A stretch of 64,000 bases of DNA from Rhipidocladum racemiflorum (Eukaryota; Streptophyta; Magnoliopsida; Poales; Poaceae). Location of the stretch: contig CM070570.1 in assembly GCA_036346355.1 (NCBI GenBank), forward strand, positions 50,589,467-50,653,466, read 5' to 3'. Under the pieces are notes generated by a model, which saw nothing but the letters and a program-made list of their open reading frames with translations, was not told the origin of the DNA and searched no databases. The position numbers and the translations under genes were made by a program. This document shows positions 22,760 to 33,631 of the stretch, piece by piece. Each line of letters opens with the position of its first letter. Positions within the stretch are counted from its first letter, which is position 1.

Positions 22760-23938
22760 TGAGTAATTTGACAAAACACAATAAGATTTGACAAGAGTAT
22801 AGAAAAAAATGAGAGTTTGAGACCCTAAAGATTCCAAGACCAAGTAAAGACCAAGTAAATCCAAATTCTCAAACAGTTTGAAATTCTCCTCTCTTTTTAT
22901 TTTTCTTCTTCTTGACTTTTGCTCTCCCCCTTTTTGACAAAATAGTCATCAAGATCTCAAAATTCCCCCTTAATGAATGCAGTATCTCAAGCTTTGAAGT
23001 ATATTCAAGGTATATAATCAAAGTAAAGCATTTGGAGAGTTTTTTACGAGAGTTTTCACATTTTGTGCCAATTTATCCAATGAGAAAGCAAATTGTGAGA
23101 ATATGGAGGCTCTAACACATAGAATAGTTGTTGCATAAGCAAATTAGAGCAAACAAGTAAAATGTCATAAACTGATTTTGCCAAAGCTAAAAAGAAATCT
23201 ATCATGAGCAAAGAGAGACTTTCAAATTCACTAATGTTTGTCTCAAGCCTTTTTCAAAAATTTGAATTTCTTTTTTTTCTTTTAGCAAGTTTGACAATTT
23301 TGCTTTGTGATCAACAGGGATGACAAGTAACTGCACACTAGCCCATACTTGTGTATGAGTAGGTAGTTCTTTCTTGTATCTTTCTCAGTTTAAATTGGCA
23401 AGTGGCTTCACATTGTTCTGAACTTTTGTTTAGACAAGTAGCCTTTTCTTGCATCTTTTGAATTTAAATCCCTGGCAAGGAAGCTGCACATTGTACTAAA
23501 CTTGTGTTTAGCCAAGTAGCTTTGCTTGCATCTTTTCAACTTGCTTTTAATATTAAAACACTGATTTTGCTTGAGACTCATAATGATCATTTGAAGTCCA
23601 ACAAAAGCTCACACATAGTTTCTAATCAGCTCTAGCCTTTCAACAGATGACAAGAAACTTTTAAGCCTATTTCACAAATGCAATACCATAATGAACAAGA
23701 GCCAAAATATTCTCGAAAAGCATCTCAAATTGAATTATTTTAGTCTTTTAGTCTTTTAGTGAGAAGTGAAGCAATGTAGCATTAATTTGACTATATACAC
23801 AAGAATAGTCAACAAAGCTTTGTACTACATGATGCAATGAAAACAGGGGAGTTTTCTTTAAGTGTAACGTCAAAATAACTCCTTGTAGTAACCAAAGTCA
23901 AGTAATACAAATGAAAGAGTTAAAATCAAGACTCCCCC
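22760..23938 (-). other. Sirevirus 3' noncoding region
   Basis: About 1.2 kb between the pol stop and the LTR with no recognisable protein on either strand. It holds three extra polypurine-like motifs and about three imperfect copies of a ~70-bp unit at 23326-23540. Sireviruses often have such an extended region, sometimes with an env-like ORF; none is visible here. Confidence 0.7.
23326..23540. repeat. Imperfect ~70-bp tandem repeat
   Basis: Three diverged units share phrases such as AAGTAG..TTCTTG.ATCTTT and TGCACAttgt. The clearest two are at about 23398-23473 and 23474-23540. The first, at 23326-23397, is weaker. Confidence 0.6.
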
Positions 23939-24576
23939 TCAAAACAACCCATGGGGATGAATGATCCCAAGTTCGCCGCGTAAGAAAGCAAAGCGAGAAG
24001 AATCAAGTGGCTTAGTGAAAATATCAGCAATTTGAGCATCCGAATCAACAAATTTTAGTTCAATAGCTCCTTTTTCAACATGATCTCTAAGAAAATGATA
24101 TCGAACATCAATGTGTTTAGTCCTTGAATGTTGAACAGGATTTTTAGCGATGTGAATTGCACTAGTATTATCAGAAAGAAGTGGAATACTATTAAAGTTA
24201 ATGCCGTAATCTTTAAGAGTTGAAGTGATCCACAGAATTTGTGAACAACAACTAGCGGCTGCAACGTATTCGACCAATGATAGATTGAGCAATCGAGAAT
24301 TTGTTTCTTAGAAGACCAAGAAACAAGAGAAGTGCCAAGAAAATGACATGTGCCAGAAGTACTCTTTCTATCTAATCTACATCCCGCAAAATCAGCATCA
24401 GAATATCCTAGGAGTGTAAGCGAAGAAGAACAAGAATACCAAATGCCAAATTCAGAAGTGGAGCGAAGATACCTGAAAATTCTTTTAATTGCTTGTCGAT
24501 GTGATTCTCGAGGAGAGGCTTGAAATCGAGCGCACAAACATACTGCAAAATGTATGTCAAGCCTCGAAGCAGTCAA
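23939..24576 (-). pseudogene. Sirevirus RNase H and RT end
   Basis: Two frames form the end of the polyprotein. Frame 24576-24055 reads LTASRLDIHFAVCLCARFQASP, the AIKRIFRYLRSTSEFGIWYS segment, LGYSDADFAGCRLDRKSTSG (RNase H acidic residue) and SWSSKKQ. After a frameshift near 24290-24310, frame 24292-23939 reads VEYVAAASCCSQILWI, LLSDNTSAIHIAKNPVQHSRTKHID and FTKPLD, the usual Copia RNase H C-terminus. A frameshift near 24570 separates it from the RT frame. The stop is at 23939 next to a polypurine-like motif. Confidence 0.9.
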
Positions 24577-25532
24577 GACAGAAGTGATCCAATCATGCTT
24601 ATGTATTCTTTTTGGTCCATCTCGACACCATTCTCATCAAGATCCAAAATTATTGTTGTGCTCATTGGAGTAGATACTGACTTTCCTTCTCCCATGTCGA
24701 ATTTCTTTAGTAGTTCCTTTGTATACTTGGATTGGTGCAAGAAGATCCCTTCTTTCGTTTGCTTGATTTGAAATCCAAGGAAGTATGTCAACTCTCCCAT
24801 CATACTCATCTCGAATTCCCTGGACATTAGCTCAGAAAAATGCAACACAAGAGAGTGGGAGGATCCTCCAAAGATAATATCATCCACATAAATTTGCACC
24901 ACAAGAAATTGATCATTTGAATTTTGAGTAAATAGAGTTTTATCAACTTTTCCCATCTCAAAATTATGATGAAGCAAGAAGCCTTTTAATCTGTCATACC
25001 AAGCACGAGGGGCTTGTTTTAATCCATAAAGAGCTTTTGACAAACGATATACATGATTAGGAAATTTTTCATTTTCAAAACCAGGGGGTTGTTTCACAAA
25101 AACTTCTTCTATAAAACCGTTTAGAAAAGCACTTTTCACATCCATTTGAAATAACTTAAAACCTTTTGAAGCTGCAAAAGCCAAGAGGATGCGAATAGCT
25201 TCTAAACGAGCAACAGGAGCAAATGTTTCATCAAAATCAATTCCTTCAAGTTGAGAATATCCTTGAGCTACAAGTCTAGCTTTGTTTCTAACAATTATTC
25301 CATCTTCATTTAACTTGTTCTTAAAAACCCATTTTGTTCCAATAATGTTTTGATTTTTAGGAGGTTCCACTAAAGACCAAACTTTATTCCTTTCAAAGTT
25401 TTCTAACTCTTCATGCATCGCATCTACCCAAGAACTATTAGTTAAAGCATGAGTAATGTTCTTAGGTTCAAAATTTGTAACAAAAGCAGAATGCATGCAT
25501 AAAAGAGTTTGAGATGAATTAGAACGTGTCAC
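24573..25532 (-). pseudogene. Sirevirus reverse transcriptase
   Basis: A 319-codon open frame. It contains WVDAMHEELENFERNKVW, GTKWVFKNKLNEDG, RNKARLVAQGYSQLEGIDFDETFAPVARLEA (split here only for length), FQMDVKSAFLNGFIEE, VYRLSKALYGLKQAPRAWY and the active site VQIYVDDIIFGG. YVDDIIFG is the usual Sirevirus form. The domain looks catalytically intact, but the polyprotein is broken on both sides. RT copies the genomic RNA in the cytoplasmic particle. Confidence 0.93.
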
Positions 25533-25560
25533 CCTTTCATGAAGACTTCCAATAATTTGT

Positions 25561-26688
25561 TCAGGAGGATGGTTCTTTAAAGCGATGAGGAGGTCCAGTT
25601 GTTTCAGTCGTCGTGGGAGGTGTAGGAGAATCTGAAGTAATAGTCACATCAATTTGTTCAGGAACATCTTCCCGTTCTGTAAGTATGAGCTCATCATCAT
25701 CATTATCTTCATCATTTTCTTCGAATCTTTTATCCAAAAAGATTGGCTCTAAATCTTCTCGTGAACCTGAAATGTCGGGTCTAGCTCCAGGGCTAGCCTC
25801 ATCAAAAGTAACATTGCATGTCTCCAACAATTTGTTAGTCGATAAATCAAGTACATGATATCCACGAGAGTGCAACAAATAGCCAAGGAAAATACCATCT
25901 GTACTACGAGCTTCGAATTTATCAAGATTTCCATGTTTAAGAATAAAGCATTTGCAACCAAACACTCGTAAGTGAGAAACAGATGGTTTACGATCAAATC
26001 TCAGTTCATAAGATGTTTTACCAAGTAAAGCTCTGAGATAGACCCTATTTGATATATAGCAAGCAGAAGAAATTGCCTCAGCCCAAAATTTTCTTGAAGT
26101 GTTGTATTCATCTAGCATAGTTCTAGCCATTTGAATCAAAGTTCTATTTTTCCTTTCTACAACACCATTCTGTGAGGGAGAATATGGCGAAGAAAATTGA
26201 TGTTCAATCCCATTAGTTTCACAAAAAGATTTAAACAAGGTATTTTTGAATTCTGTACCATTATATGTTCTTATGGCTTTCAATGAGTTAGGCGATTCAT
26301 TTATCAATCTCTTAATGAAGACATGAAAGAGTCCAAAAATCTCATCTTTTGAAGACAGAAAATGCACCCAAGAGTATCTCGAATAATCATCAACTATTAC
26401 TAGAAAGTACAACTTACCTCCGGCCGATTGTACTCGAGATGGTCCCATCTGTATCCATGTGAAGAAGTTGGCCGGGGCAGTGGTCATTACAGTAGAGACA
26501 GGAGCATGAGGGGCTCCAACCATCTTACCATGTCGACAGGAAGCACAAACAATGTCTTTGCAAGATTTTAATTTTGGCAAGCCACGAATTAAGTCTAGAC
26601 CACTCAATCTAGATAACAGATCAAAGCCCATGTGACCTAACCGACGATGCCAAAAATTGAGATTTCTAGATTGCAAGTAACAAAACAA
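25561..26688 (-). pseudogene. Sirevirus integrase, catalytically damaged
   Basis: A 375-codon frame starts at the gag-pre-integrase region (FWHRRLGHMGFDLLSRL, CASCRHGKMV gives the zinc-binding residues). The core follows: VDDYSRYSWVHFLSSKDE, IRTYNGTEFKNTLFKSFCE, SQNGVVERKNRTLIQMARTM. The second catalytic Asp of the usual S/T-D-N-G-T-E-F motif is Tyr here. The first, usually in H-M-D-x-x-G-P, is lost because two nearby indels put FFTWIQMGP in its place. The Glu in VVERKN is kept. The acidic C-terminal tail (EENDEDNDDDELIL) continues towards RT. Confidence 0.92.
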
Positions 26689-26752
26689 TGTGAACTTGAA
26701 GCATTGCTAAAATTTGCTATGAAAATTTTTCCAAGTCTAGATATCTCAAGAG

Positions 26753-27067
26753 TCAAGTTTCGGAAGCATCGAGTACTCTACATGCATTTGGTTTAAAACT
26801 CACTTCAAAGTTTTCATCCAACAATTGAGATACAGACAGAAGGTTGAATTTCAGTTTAGACACCAAAGAGACATTCTTTAAAGTAAAGTGATCATTCACC
26901 TTCACTGTACCTTTTGCAATGACGCGCCCAGTAGTAGCATCTCCAAAAGTGATCGTTTCGTTCCCAGATGCTTTTGTTAGGGAGGAGAACCAACTTGGGT
27001 TGCCTGTCATGTGTTGGCAGCATCCTGAATCAACAACCCAGATGTTCTCCTTCCCTTCTCGTATCAC
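26753..27067 (-). pseudogene. Sirevirus aspartic protease
   Basis: The frame has the Copia protease signature WVVDSGCCQHMTGN (catalytic DSG) near its start, then TITFGDATTGRVIAKGTV and LKFNLLSVSQLLDENFEVSF. It lies between the gag zinc knuckle and integrase, in the normal Copia order. It ends in a stop after LDASET, with the integrase in another frame. Confidence 0.9.
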
Positions 27068-27098
27068 CTACATGTTATGAGCAGAAGATGTCGAGGAT

Positions 27099-29251
27099 TC
27101 ATTTGGGGTTAGAGAAATATGATTTAGGTATCCAAAGCACTGAATCACTCGACGAGGAGGTGATCGTACAAAAGTTTGTGAATGCAAAGTAGATGAATTT
27201 CCAGGTATTTTGTTTGCTTTCACTAAGCGGAACATGTGGAGAAATGATACGCGTTTGTCTAAAGTTAGACTTAGCCTTTGAATTTTCCTTTTCTCGTTGT
27301 TTGGCTAGTCTAAAACAAAAATTCATCAAATGACCATCTTTTCCACAATGAGTGCAATTGTACTTAACAAATGGTTTGACTTTAGAAGCGAAGCAACATT
27401 TGCATTCATCATAGTAGAAGATAAAATTCCAGCAGATTTGAAGACAGTTTTCTCAGGTTCTTTGACAATTTCAAACTTTCCACTTTCAAGAGTTTTAACA
27501 ATAGTAGGAGCATATGATTTGTGATGAGCATAAGGATCAAAACCTAAACCTTTGTGATGAGTGCTGACTCTTGATTGATCCAAAATCATATTTAGATTTT
27601 TCTTTCCTTTAGTAAAACGTTCTAAAGACTTTTCCAAGTAATCAATTTTTCGAGAGAGTGTTAAACAATTATTACAGGAAACATCTACTTTTTCTTTTTG
27701 CTTGCGACAAGTTGAGCATGAAAGAACTTCATGTGTAAGCAAATCATTAAACAATTGAGTAATCTTAGCATCTGCATCATGCAACTTCAATTCTAGTATG
27801 GGACATTTAGAACAAGAAGTTTGACCATGTAAACCATCAGTAGAGCAACCAACATTTTTCACAAGTTTTTCATTTTTGGCATAAACTTGTTCTAGTTTAA
27901 TCATATGTTCATCTTTTAGAGATTTAATTTCAAATTTGAGATCTAAGCAAGAATCACATGTCTTTTCAGAATTTGAATTTCTAAGATCAAAGTTTTCAGT
28001 TTTCAGCATGGATAGATCTTTCTCTAAGTTTTTATTTTTGAGTGAGGATTTTCTTAAAGATTTTCTCAATATGACTAAAACTTCACAAAGCTCATCATAC
28101 GAAGGTATTACCTCATCACCGTCATTGGAGGTCTTTGTCGTTGTCACTAGAATCACTAGTGTTCCCTTTCGCCATGAAGCACGATCGGTGAAATCTTTCG
28201 TTCAGCTTAGTTTGCTTCGCTTCCTTCTCATCGTCAGTTGAATCATCAATGTCGCTTAAGTCTAAGCGACCAATTGCCATGAAGACTTTGTTGAGCATCT
28301 TCTTTGTCCATTGCTTATTTTTGTCCTTGCTCTCTTTTGGCGGAAGGACTTGGAGGAGTTGCTTTGCTCCTTCTCCTCTTTATCTTTGTTCTTGAAACTT
28401 GATTAGCACGGATGTGCAGGCCTTGCCGCAGCTTGTAGCGATGGATGGAGGCTCCTCTTCTCTCCCTTGATCTCATGTAAGCTGCATTGACACGCTTGGA
28501 AAGAAGAGCAAGTGTATCTTACAGTATTTGATCTAGCTTGTTCATCACTAAGAGCACTCAAAGCGATAATGGAATATGATGATGAAGAACTAGTAGCATT
28601 ATCATATGAAGAATTAGCATTAAGAGCCATAGAATTATCATTGGAAGTTCTTGAAACAATGTCTATCTCAAAAGTCTTGAGACTAGAATATAGTTTATCC
28701 AAAGTCATTTCACTCATCTTGTGAGCTTCCCTAAAAGCGATCACTTTCATTTGCAGATTTTAAGATCAAGAGATGATAGGAAATGTCTAGCATTTTCAGA
28801 GTCAGTGTACTTTACATCTACAGCTCTAAGATTGTTTAAGATTACATTAAGCGAGCAAAACAATCATCTAGAGATTCTCGAGTTCATTTCAAATCTAGTG
28901 TATTCCTTTTTAAATTGATCTTGCCTAGCTTCTTTTACAGTCGGTGCCCTCATGATAATCTTGAAGAGATTTCCAAATTTCATGAAGCGATGAGTAAATG
29001 ACAGACTCTATCGAATTCTTTTCTAGCAAGTCCTTGAAGCAATATGTTTCTAGCTCTATTATTGTTTACAACATCTTTTTCAAACTCGATTTTATCAATA
29101 TCATCATTAGAAGGAAGCTCTTAAGAAATTTTTACCTTGCGCCAAATCGCGTTACCTTGAGCATGAAGATATGCGATCATCGGATCCGCCCGATTGGGAA
29201 GTCTGTGCCATCGAAGATTGGCGGCTTGTTTGAGTATTTCTCTGTTGCCAT
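27099..29251 (-). pseudogene. gag: Sirevirus gag, broken
   Basis: The start ATG at 29249-29251 (MATEKYSNKPPIFDGTDF) is about 40 bp from the primer site, and the frame breaks almost at once. Later parts: LDKLYSSLKTFEID near 28700, an acidic segment near 28210-28270, then a 277-codon frame (28156-27326) with coiled-coil-like helices (LCEVLVILRKSLRKSSLKNKNLE region) and Cys-pair motifs (CDSCLDLKFEIKSL, CSKCPILELKL, CSTCRKQKE, CNNCLTLSRKI). A frameshift near 27330 leads to the zinc knuckle CTHCGKDGHLMNFC. The repeated CxxC pattern next to helices is typical of Sirevirus Gag. Confidence 0.88.
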
Positions 29252-29292
29252 AACTTACCGTTTTACTAATCACCTGTTAAGATGGATTAGTA

Positions 29293-29311
29293 CAACCTTG
29301 CTCTGATACCA
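29293..29311 (-). promoter_or_regulatory. Sirevirus primer binding site, tRNA-iMet
   Basis: Minus-strand TGGTATCAGAGCAAGGTTG, 2 nt from the 5' LTR. TGGTATCAGAGC matches the initiator-Met tRNA end. Confidence 0.93.
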
Positions 29312-29313
29312 CT

Positions 29314-30573
29314 TGTAGGACCGAGTAGGCAACTAGAGGGGGGGTGAATAGATGCCGAATAAAATTCAACTATTTCTTTCGGAAAATTAAAGACCCCTAA
29401 ATAGCGGAAGAATATTTAATATCGTAGAGATCAAAACCCTAGATTAATTAGCGAGACAAGTCGAACAAAAATCAAAACTAGTTCTATCAAAAATCGAACA
29501 ATCCTTCTAATCAAGAATCAAAGCGAAAAAAATAAGAGAATATTGCATAAACTTATCTTTTTATTCCAAAGCCATCTTCAACAAGATGACACCAAAAATC
29601 TTCTAATTTTCAATGATTAGAAAACCCTAAACAAACTAATAGAGCATACAAGCTCTTCTTTGCACCTTGTGCTTGATTGAACAATTGTTTGCTTGATTGA
29701 TTCTAAACACCTAGAACCCTATTTAAAGGACAAGAAAACAGAATCCTTTTCCGATTCTTCGTTGACTCGAACTCTGCTTCCATTGGCCGACTCGCACTCG
29801 AATCTCAGACCTCACGGCTCATGCCAGCTCCACTAGGATTCAACGTTATGCACACATGCACACTCACAGCAAAACCACGCCAAACACACACTCATGTCAC
29901 ATGCATTCATATGCACACACACACGATGCACTCACGCACACACTCACGCCATGCGTGCACACACACACTCACATGCACACACACATGCATGCAGCATGCA
30001 CGCCATGCACACACACACTCCATGCATGCACACACACATGCATTAAATGCATTGCATGCAACAGCATGCAACACACACATGCATTTGTATGCACGCACAC
30101 TTGCATGCACACACACATACACCACTCTCTCACACATGCATGCAACACATACACATGTATTTGTATGCATGTATGAAAAATTCGTATACACGCGTACGGC
30201 CACCTGCCACCACACTGCAACGATCGACTTCACGCGCACTGTCCTCTAGTCCAAACGTCCCGCATGACACCCCCGACCCTCACGACCTCAGTTCCTCCCT
30301 GAACCTAGTCTCGGTCCCGTCATCGACCACGTTCGACCTCGAGCAACACCTGCACGTGAACACAAATACAAAAATAATTTCCGAGCCCAAGTCCACGACT
30401 TGACTCAAGTTAATCCATACAACCAACTGATTTCAGATCTTTTTCAAATAAAGAAACCAAAAAATAAATCGATTCAAATAGGTTTCAAATCTTTTTCAAA
30501 TAATCAAATCAATTTCAACTCTTTTCAAATACTCATCATCAAAAACAATTGGATAAAAAACAATGATCCTTCA
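29314..30573 (-). repeat. Sirevirus 5' LTR
   Basis: 1260 bp, starting TGTAGGACCGAG (+ strand) beside the primer site and ending CCTTCA before the ACATG duplication. A TATA-like element is at 29719-29727 (minus). It contains the CA/ATGCAT tract at 29848-30175. Confidence 0.93.
29848..30175. repeat. CA-rich / ATGCAT tract in Sirevirus 5' LTR
   Basis: Second copy of the tract at 22018-22345, differing at only a few positions. Confidence 0.9.
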
Positions 30574-33220
30574 ACATGTGGTGGCTTCTTCACAAGAAAG
30601 GCACCAGGTTAATTTCAGCATAAAGCAATATTTAGAGTAAAAACATAGCCACGTATAGATGGAAATTGCGGTTTGCTAAACATTTACAAAGTCTAATACA
30701 TAATATAACATCAGCATCATCATCTTCATCTCATGCCTTCCAGCATTCTCCGGCCCATGAGTTCGACGCTCATGTCCGCTTATGCCCACGGATACTCCAA
30801 TATCCGTGAAGTTCCTTCCATGAGTACTCCAATACTCATGAGACTCGGTTTTCCCAAACCATCCATTCTTTCCCGGTCCTTAACACTCGCCCAGTGACTG
30901 ACAACTTAAGTGATCGTCCTTAACCATGGACGCGGCTATTCGAATAGTTTATTCTCTGCAGAGGTACGACTTTACCCACATGACACTCCACACTCGTAAG
31001 CCAAGCTATGAGCACATTCCCTTTGATGCGCCGGCCGAGGTAAACGTGACAAAACCATTTTCTAGTATGCATGGTAGTGCATCTAAACCACCCGGGTGAC
31101 TGTGACCCTCGATCCTGCGTGCCCAGTGCCCTGTGTATGTGGATCAAGGAGTACACCCGTTATTGAACATGCCTAACTCCACAAAGTTCGAGGGATTTCG
31201 AAGGATACTCTCGACACTCCACAAGGTTCGAGGATATCCTGCGGACATTCCTTGACACTCTCCAAATTTCAAGGAATTCTGAGTGCACGTGGTTTAAATG
31301 TCCTAGTCATACACAAGTACTTGGCTAAGCCGGCCCCATAAACGGCGTGTGGTTCGCACGGTAGTTACTCAAAAAGACATCACCAGGATTTGATCCTAAA
31401 GATCCTTAACCAACATTGCTAGAAAATAACCACAATTGAACCATCGTTATCATAATCAGCTTTGATCATTGCGACCGATGGACTAAGTCCATCTATCGCG
31501 GTTCCTAACGATGTTCTAAGCATGGATATGCAACTCGTACGAACCCACACATAATAATAAACCAACCACCTAGGGCGACAATGGTATACGGAAGGAACGG
31601 GGTGACAAGATAACATGTCAACAAGGTAGTAACTAAACATTCTACCCCAAATATACTTGTAATTGAAAGTAAGCATGCAATTGACAAAATAACTTCAATA
31701 TAATTTGCAATTAATAGGATCAAGTATGTTCAAGGAGTAAGGTAGTGCCTTGCTTCTCGCTCTTTACGTCGTAGGCGTAGTCGTACTCGGGGTTGTCTTC
31801 CGAAGCGTCGACACCTAACGAGAAATCCAATCCCAAAGGAATACAAATCAAGAAACCAATAATAAACAACACAAGAGTATGCACAATCATGCATGAAATG
31901 CATCGTGGTTAAATTCCTAATCCTAGCATGTATCCGGGTTGACCTACTCGGTTACTCGATTGCTGACTAAACCGGAGTATCCGGGTTATGTATCCGGAGT
32001 GTCCGGGTAATCCGGACTATCCGGGTTAAATACCCAGAGCATCCGGGTTGGGTCTCTCTGTTACTTTTCTGGTTTCGCCTGACACGTCCGAGTGTCCGGA
32101 CATGACCCGGAGTGTCCGGGTTGGCACTCACGGTTTCAATGTTTCCAACCCATTCGAAGTGTCGGTATAACTTCCCGGACCCTCCGGACCGGGTTGCTCG
32201 GTCCCAATTTACTCGTATGCCCTAACGAATCCGGAGTGTTCGGACTAAAACCCTGGAGTATACGGGTTGACTGCTCTGCCCGAAAAATGGGTATGGTGCA
32301 TGTGCTCCTATACTTCAAAAATGACAACTAGGGTATAACCTTACCACTATGGGGATACTCTTGCACTTGATGAAAGGTTGGTTCGATGAAGAGATCTAGA
32401 ATGGCGTCAGGGTTGTAATCTCTATTGGTTCTCCTGGTATCAACTCTTCCTCCTAGCTCTTGGAGATGACACCTTCTCCTCCTAGTGCTTGCAATGGCCT
32501 TTCCTTATCGTCCTTAAGCTAGCAATGCGACATGCACGGTCCGATCCTCAACTTGGAGATGATTTTCATGGAGGGAAATGGAATGAGCTCAAGGTGACAA
32601 AATTTCAGAAAAAGGAAAGCAAAGGAGTGATTAGAAATCACCCAAATCTTGGTGCCTCAAGGATCCAATTGGATGGAATTGAAGCTCTTGATGAGGAGAA
32701 TCCAATGGTGTAGCATGCACAAGCTCAAGCTAAATCCTTGGAGGGTTTTTGTGGGGATGAATGGAAGGGATGGAGGAGTGCCCTTGCTCTCCCTTGTGCA
32801 GATTTTTAGAAATGGGCTGGTGGAATGAGGTGAGTGGGAGGGGATTCCAAAGTGAAAAAGGCTTATATAGCTACCCCCTTCCATCACTTACAAGTGGGGC
32901 TTGGTCCCACATGACATAGAAAGGTAAGGAAGTGGGTAGAGGGTAGATGAAGTGAGAAAAGGTAGAGTAGGTGTGTAGAATTTTATTCTCCCACCTACAT
33001 TTGGGGTCCACTTGTCATTGACTAAGGTGGATGAAGTTTGGGTATAAAAAAGGGTAGAAACTTTAAAAAGGGGTCATGGACATTATAAATTCATACTCAC
33101 TTAACTAAATTGATGTTAACGTTTATATAACCTTAATTAAGTGTTAATTGTGCCACTAATATGAATGATATGAGTATGCCATGCATAATATGACTCGTAA
33201 TTAAATTCGGGGCTGTTACA

Positions 33221-33238
33221 AACCTACCCCCCTTAAAG
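33221..33238 (-). promoter_or_regulatory. Polypurine tract of the right T2/T1 unit
   Basis: Minus-strand CTCTTTAAGGGGGGTAGGTT region abuts the LTR edge at 33220, matching 14559-14575. It shows that the LTR is also the 3' LTR of the pol fragment to the right. Confidence 0.85.
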
Positions 33239-33631
33239 AGAATCTCGGCCTCGAGATTGAATTAGGTCGGTGAAGAGATGAGGGTACTCAGCTCGAAGGT
33301 GATCTTCACGCTCCCATGTAGATTCAGCGGGAGTATGGTTACTCCACTGGACCTTGAAGAATTTGATGGTGTGATTCCGGGTGACGCGTTCGCGTTCATC
33401 AAGAATGCAAACTGGATACTCCTTGTATGATAAATCGGGTTGCAATCCGAGAGTGTCTAGCTCCGTGACTTCGGTCGGAACACGAAGGCACTTCTTTAAT
33501 TGATATGCCACAGCTCCTCGCCTGCCAAGATTCGGAAAAGGTCCGACGTAGCGAGGTGCCAGCTTCCCTTTCACATGGAAACGATAAATACCCTTCCTCG
33601 GAGAAACCTTGAGATAGACGTGATCATCCAC
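33233..33631 (-). pseudogene. T2 integrase C-terminal/chromodomain fragment
   Basis: Read on the minus strand it gives DDHVYLKVSPRKGIYRFHVKG, LAPRYVGPF, KKCLRVPTEVTELDTLG and KVQWSNHT...ESTWEREDHLRAEYPHLF, nearly the same as 14571-15020. About 51 bp are missing between YQL and KKCL; the missing part is bounded in the other copy by a TAATTGA direct repeat. At 33631 the sequence changes abruptly to T1 pol. Confidence 0.88.

Larger units (their letters stand above)
21481..30573 (-). mobile_element. Ty1/Copia Sirevirus-type retrotransposon
   Basis: A 9.1-kb element inserted in the T2 LTR. Both LTRs start and end identically (TGTAGGACCGAG ... TGATCCTTCA on the + strand) and ACATG is duplicated at 21476-21480 and 30574-30578. 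Minus-strand order is primer site, gag, protease, integrase, RT, RNase H, the Copia order with integrase before RT. Sirevirus traits: large gag with Cys pairs and coiled-coil-like stretches, YVDDIIFGG in RT, a ~1.2-kb noncoding stretch after pol, several polypurine-like motifs, and the CTAGAGGGGGGGTGAATAG phrase in the LTR. Frameshifts and stops break gag and pol. LTRs differ by only a few changes per several hundred bases by eye, so insertion is fairly recent. Confidence 0.93.
10796..33220 (-). mobile_element. T2: complete Ty3/Gypsy Tekay-like element with nested insertions
   Basis: Read on the minus strand: 5' LTR 33220-21001 (interrupted by a Sirevirus), primer site 20997-20978, pre-gag ORF, gag, protease, RT, RNase H, integrase with chromodomain-like end, polypurine tract 14575-14559, 3' LTR 14558-10796. 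Without the insertions the LTRs are about 3.1-3.2 kb and the internal region about 5.9 kb. LTR termini are TGTAACAG and GGTCCCCACA. No target duplication flanks the element. Both sides continue directly into further T2 internal sequence, so it is one unit of a tandem array. Protein motifs support Ty3/Gypsy with certainty; Tekay is inferred from long LTRs and the C-terminal domain. Confidence 0.88.
21001..33220 (-). repeat. T2 5' LTR, interrupted by the Sirevirus
   Basis: LTR sequence occupies 21001-21480 and 30579-33220, about 3.1 kb in total. The rest is the Sirevirus plus a 5-bp target duplication. It serves two units at once: its left edge abuts the primer site of the complete T2 element, and its right edge (CTGTTACA at 33213-33220) abuts a polypurine tract belonging to the pol fragment at 33221-35121. 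A TATA box is at 32863-32871 on the minus strand. Confidence 0.9.
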
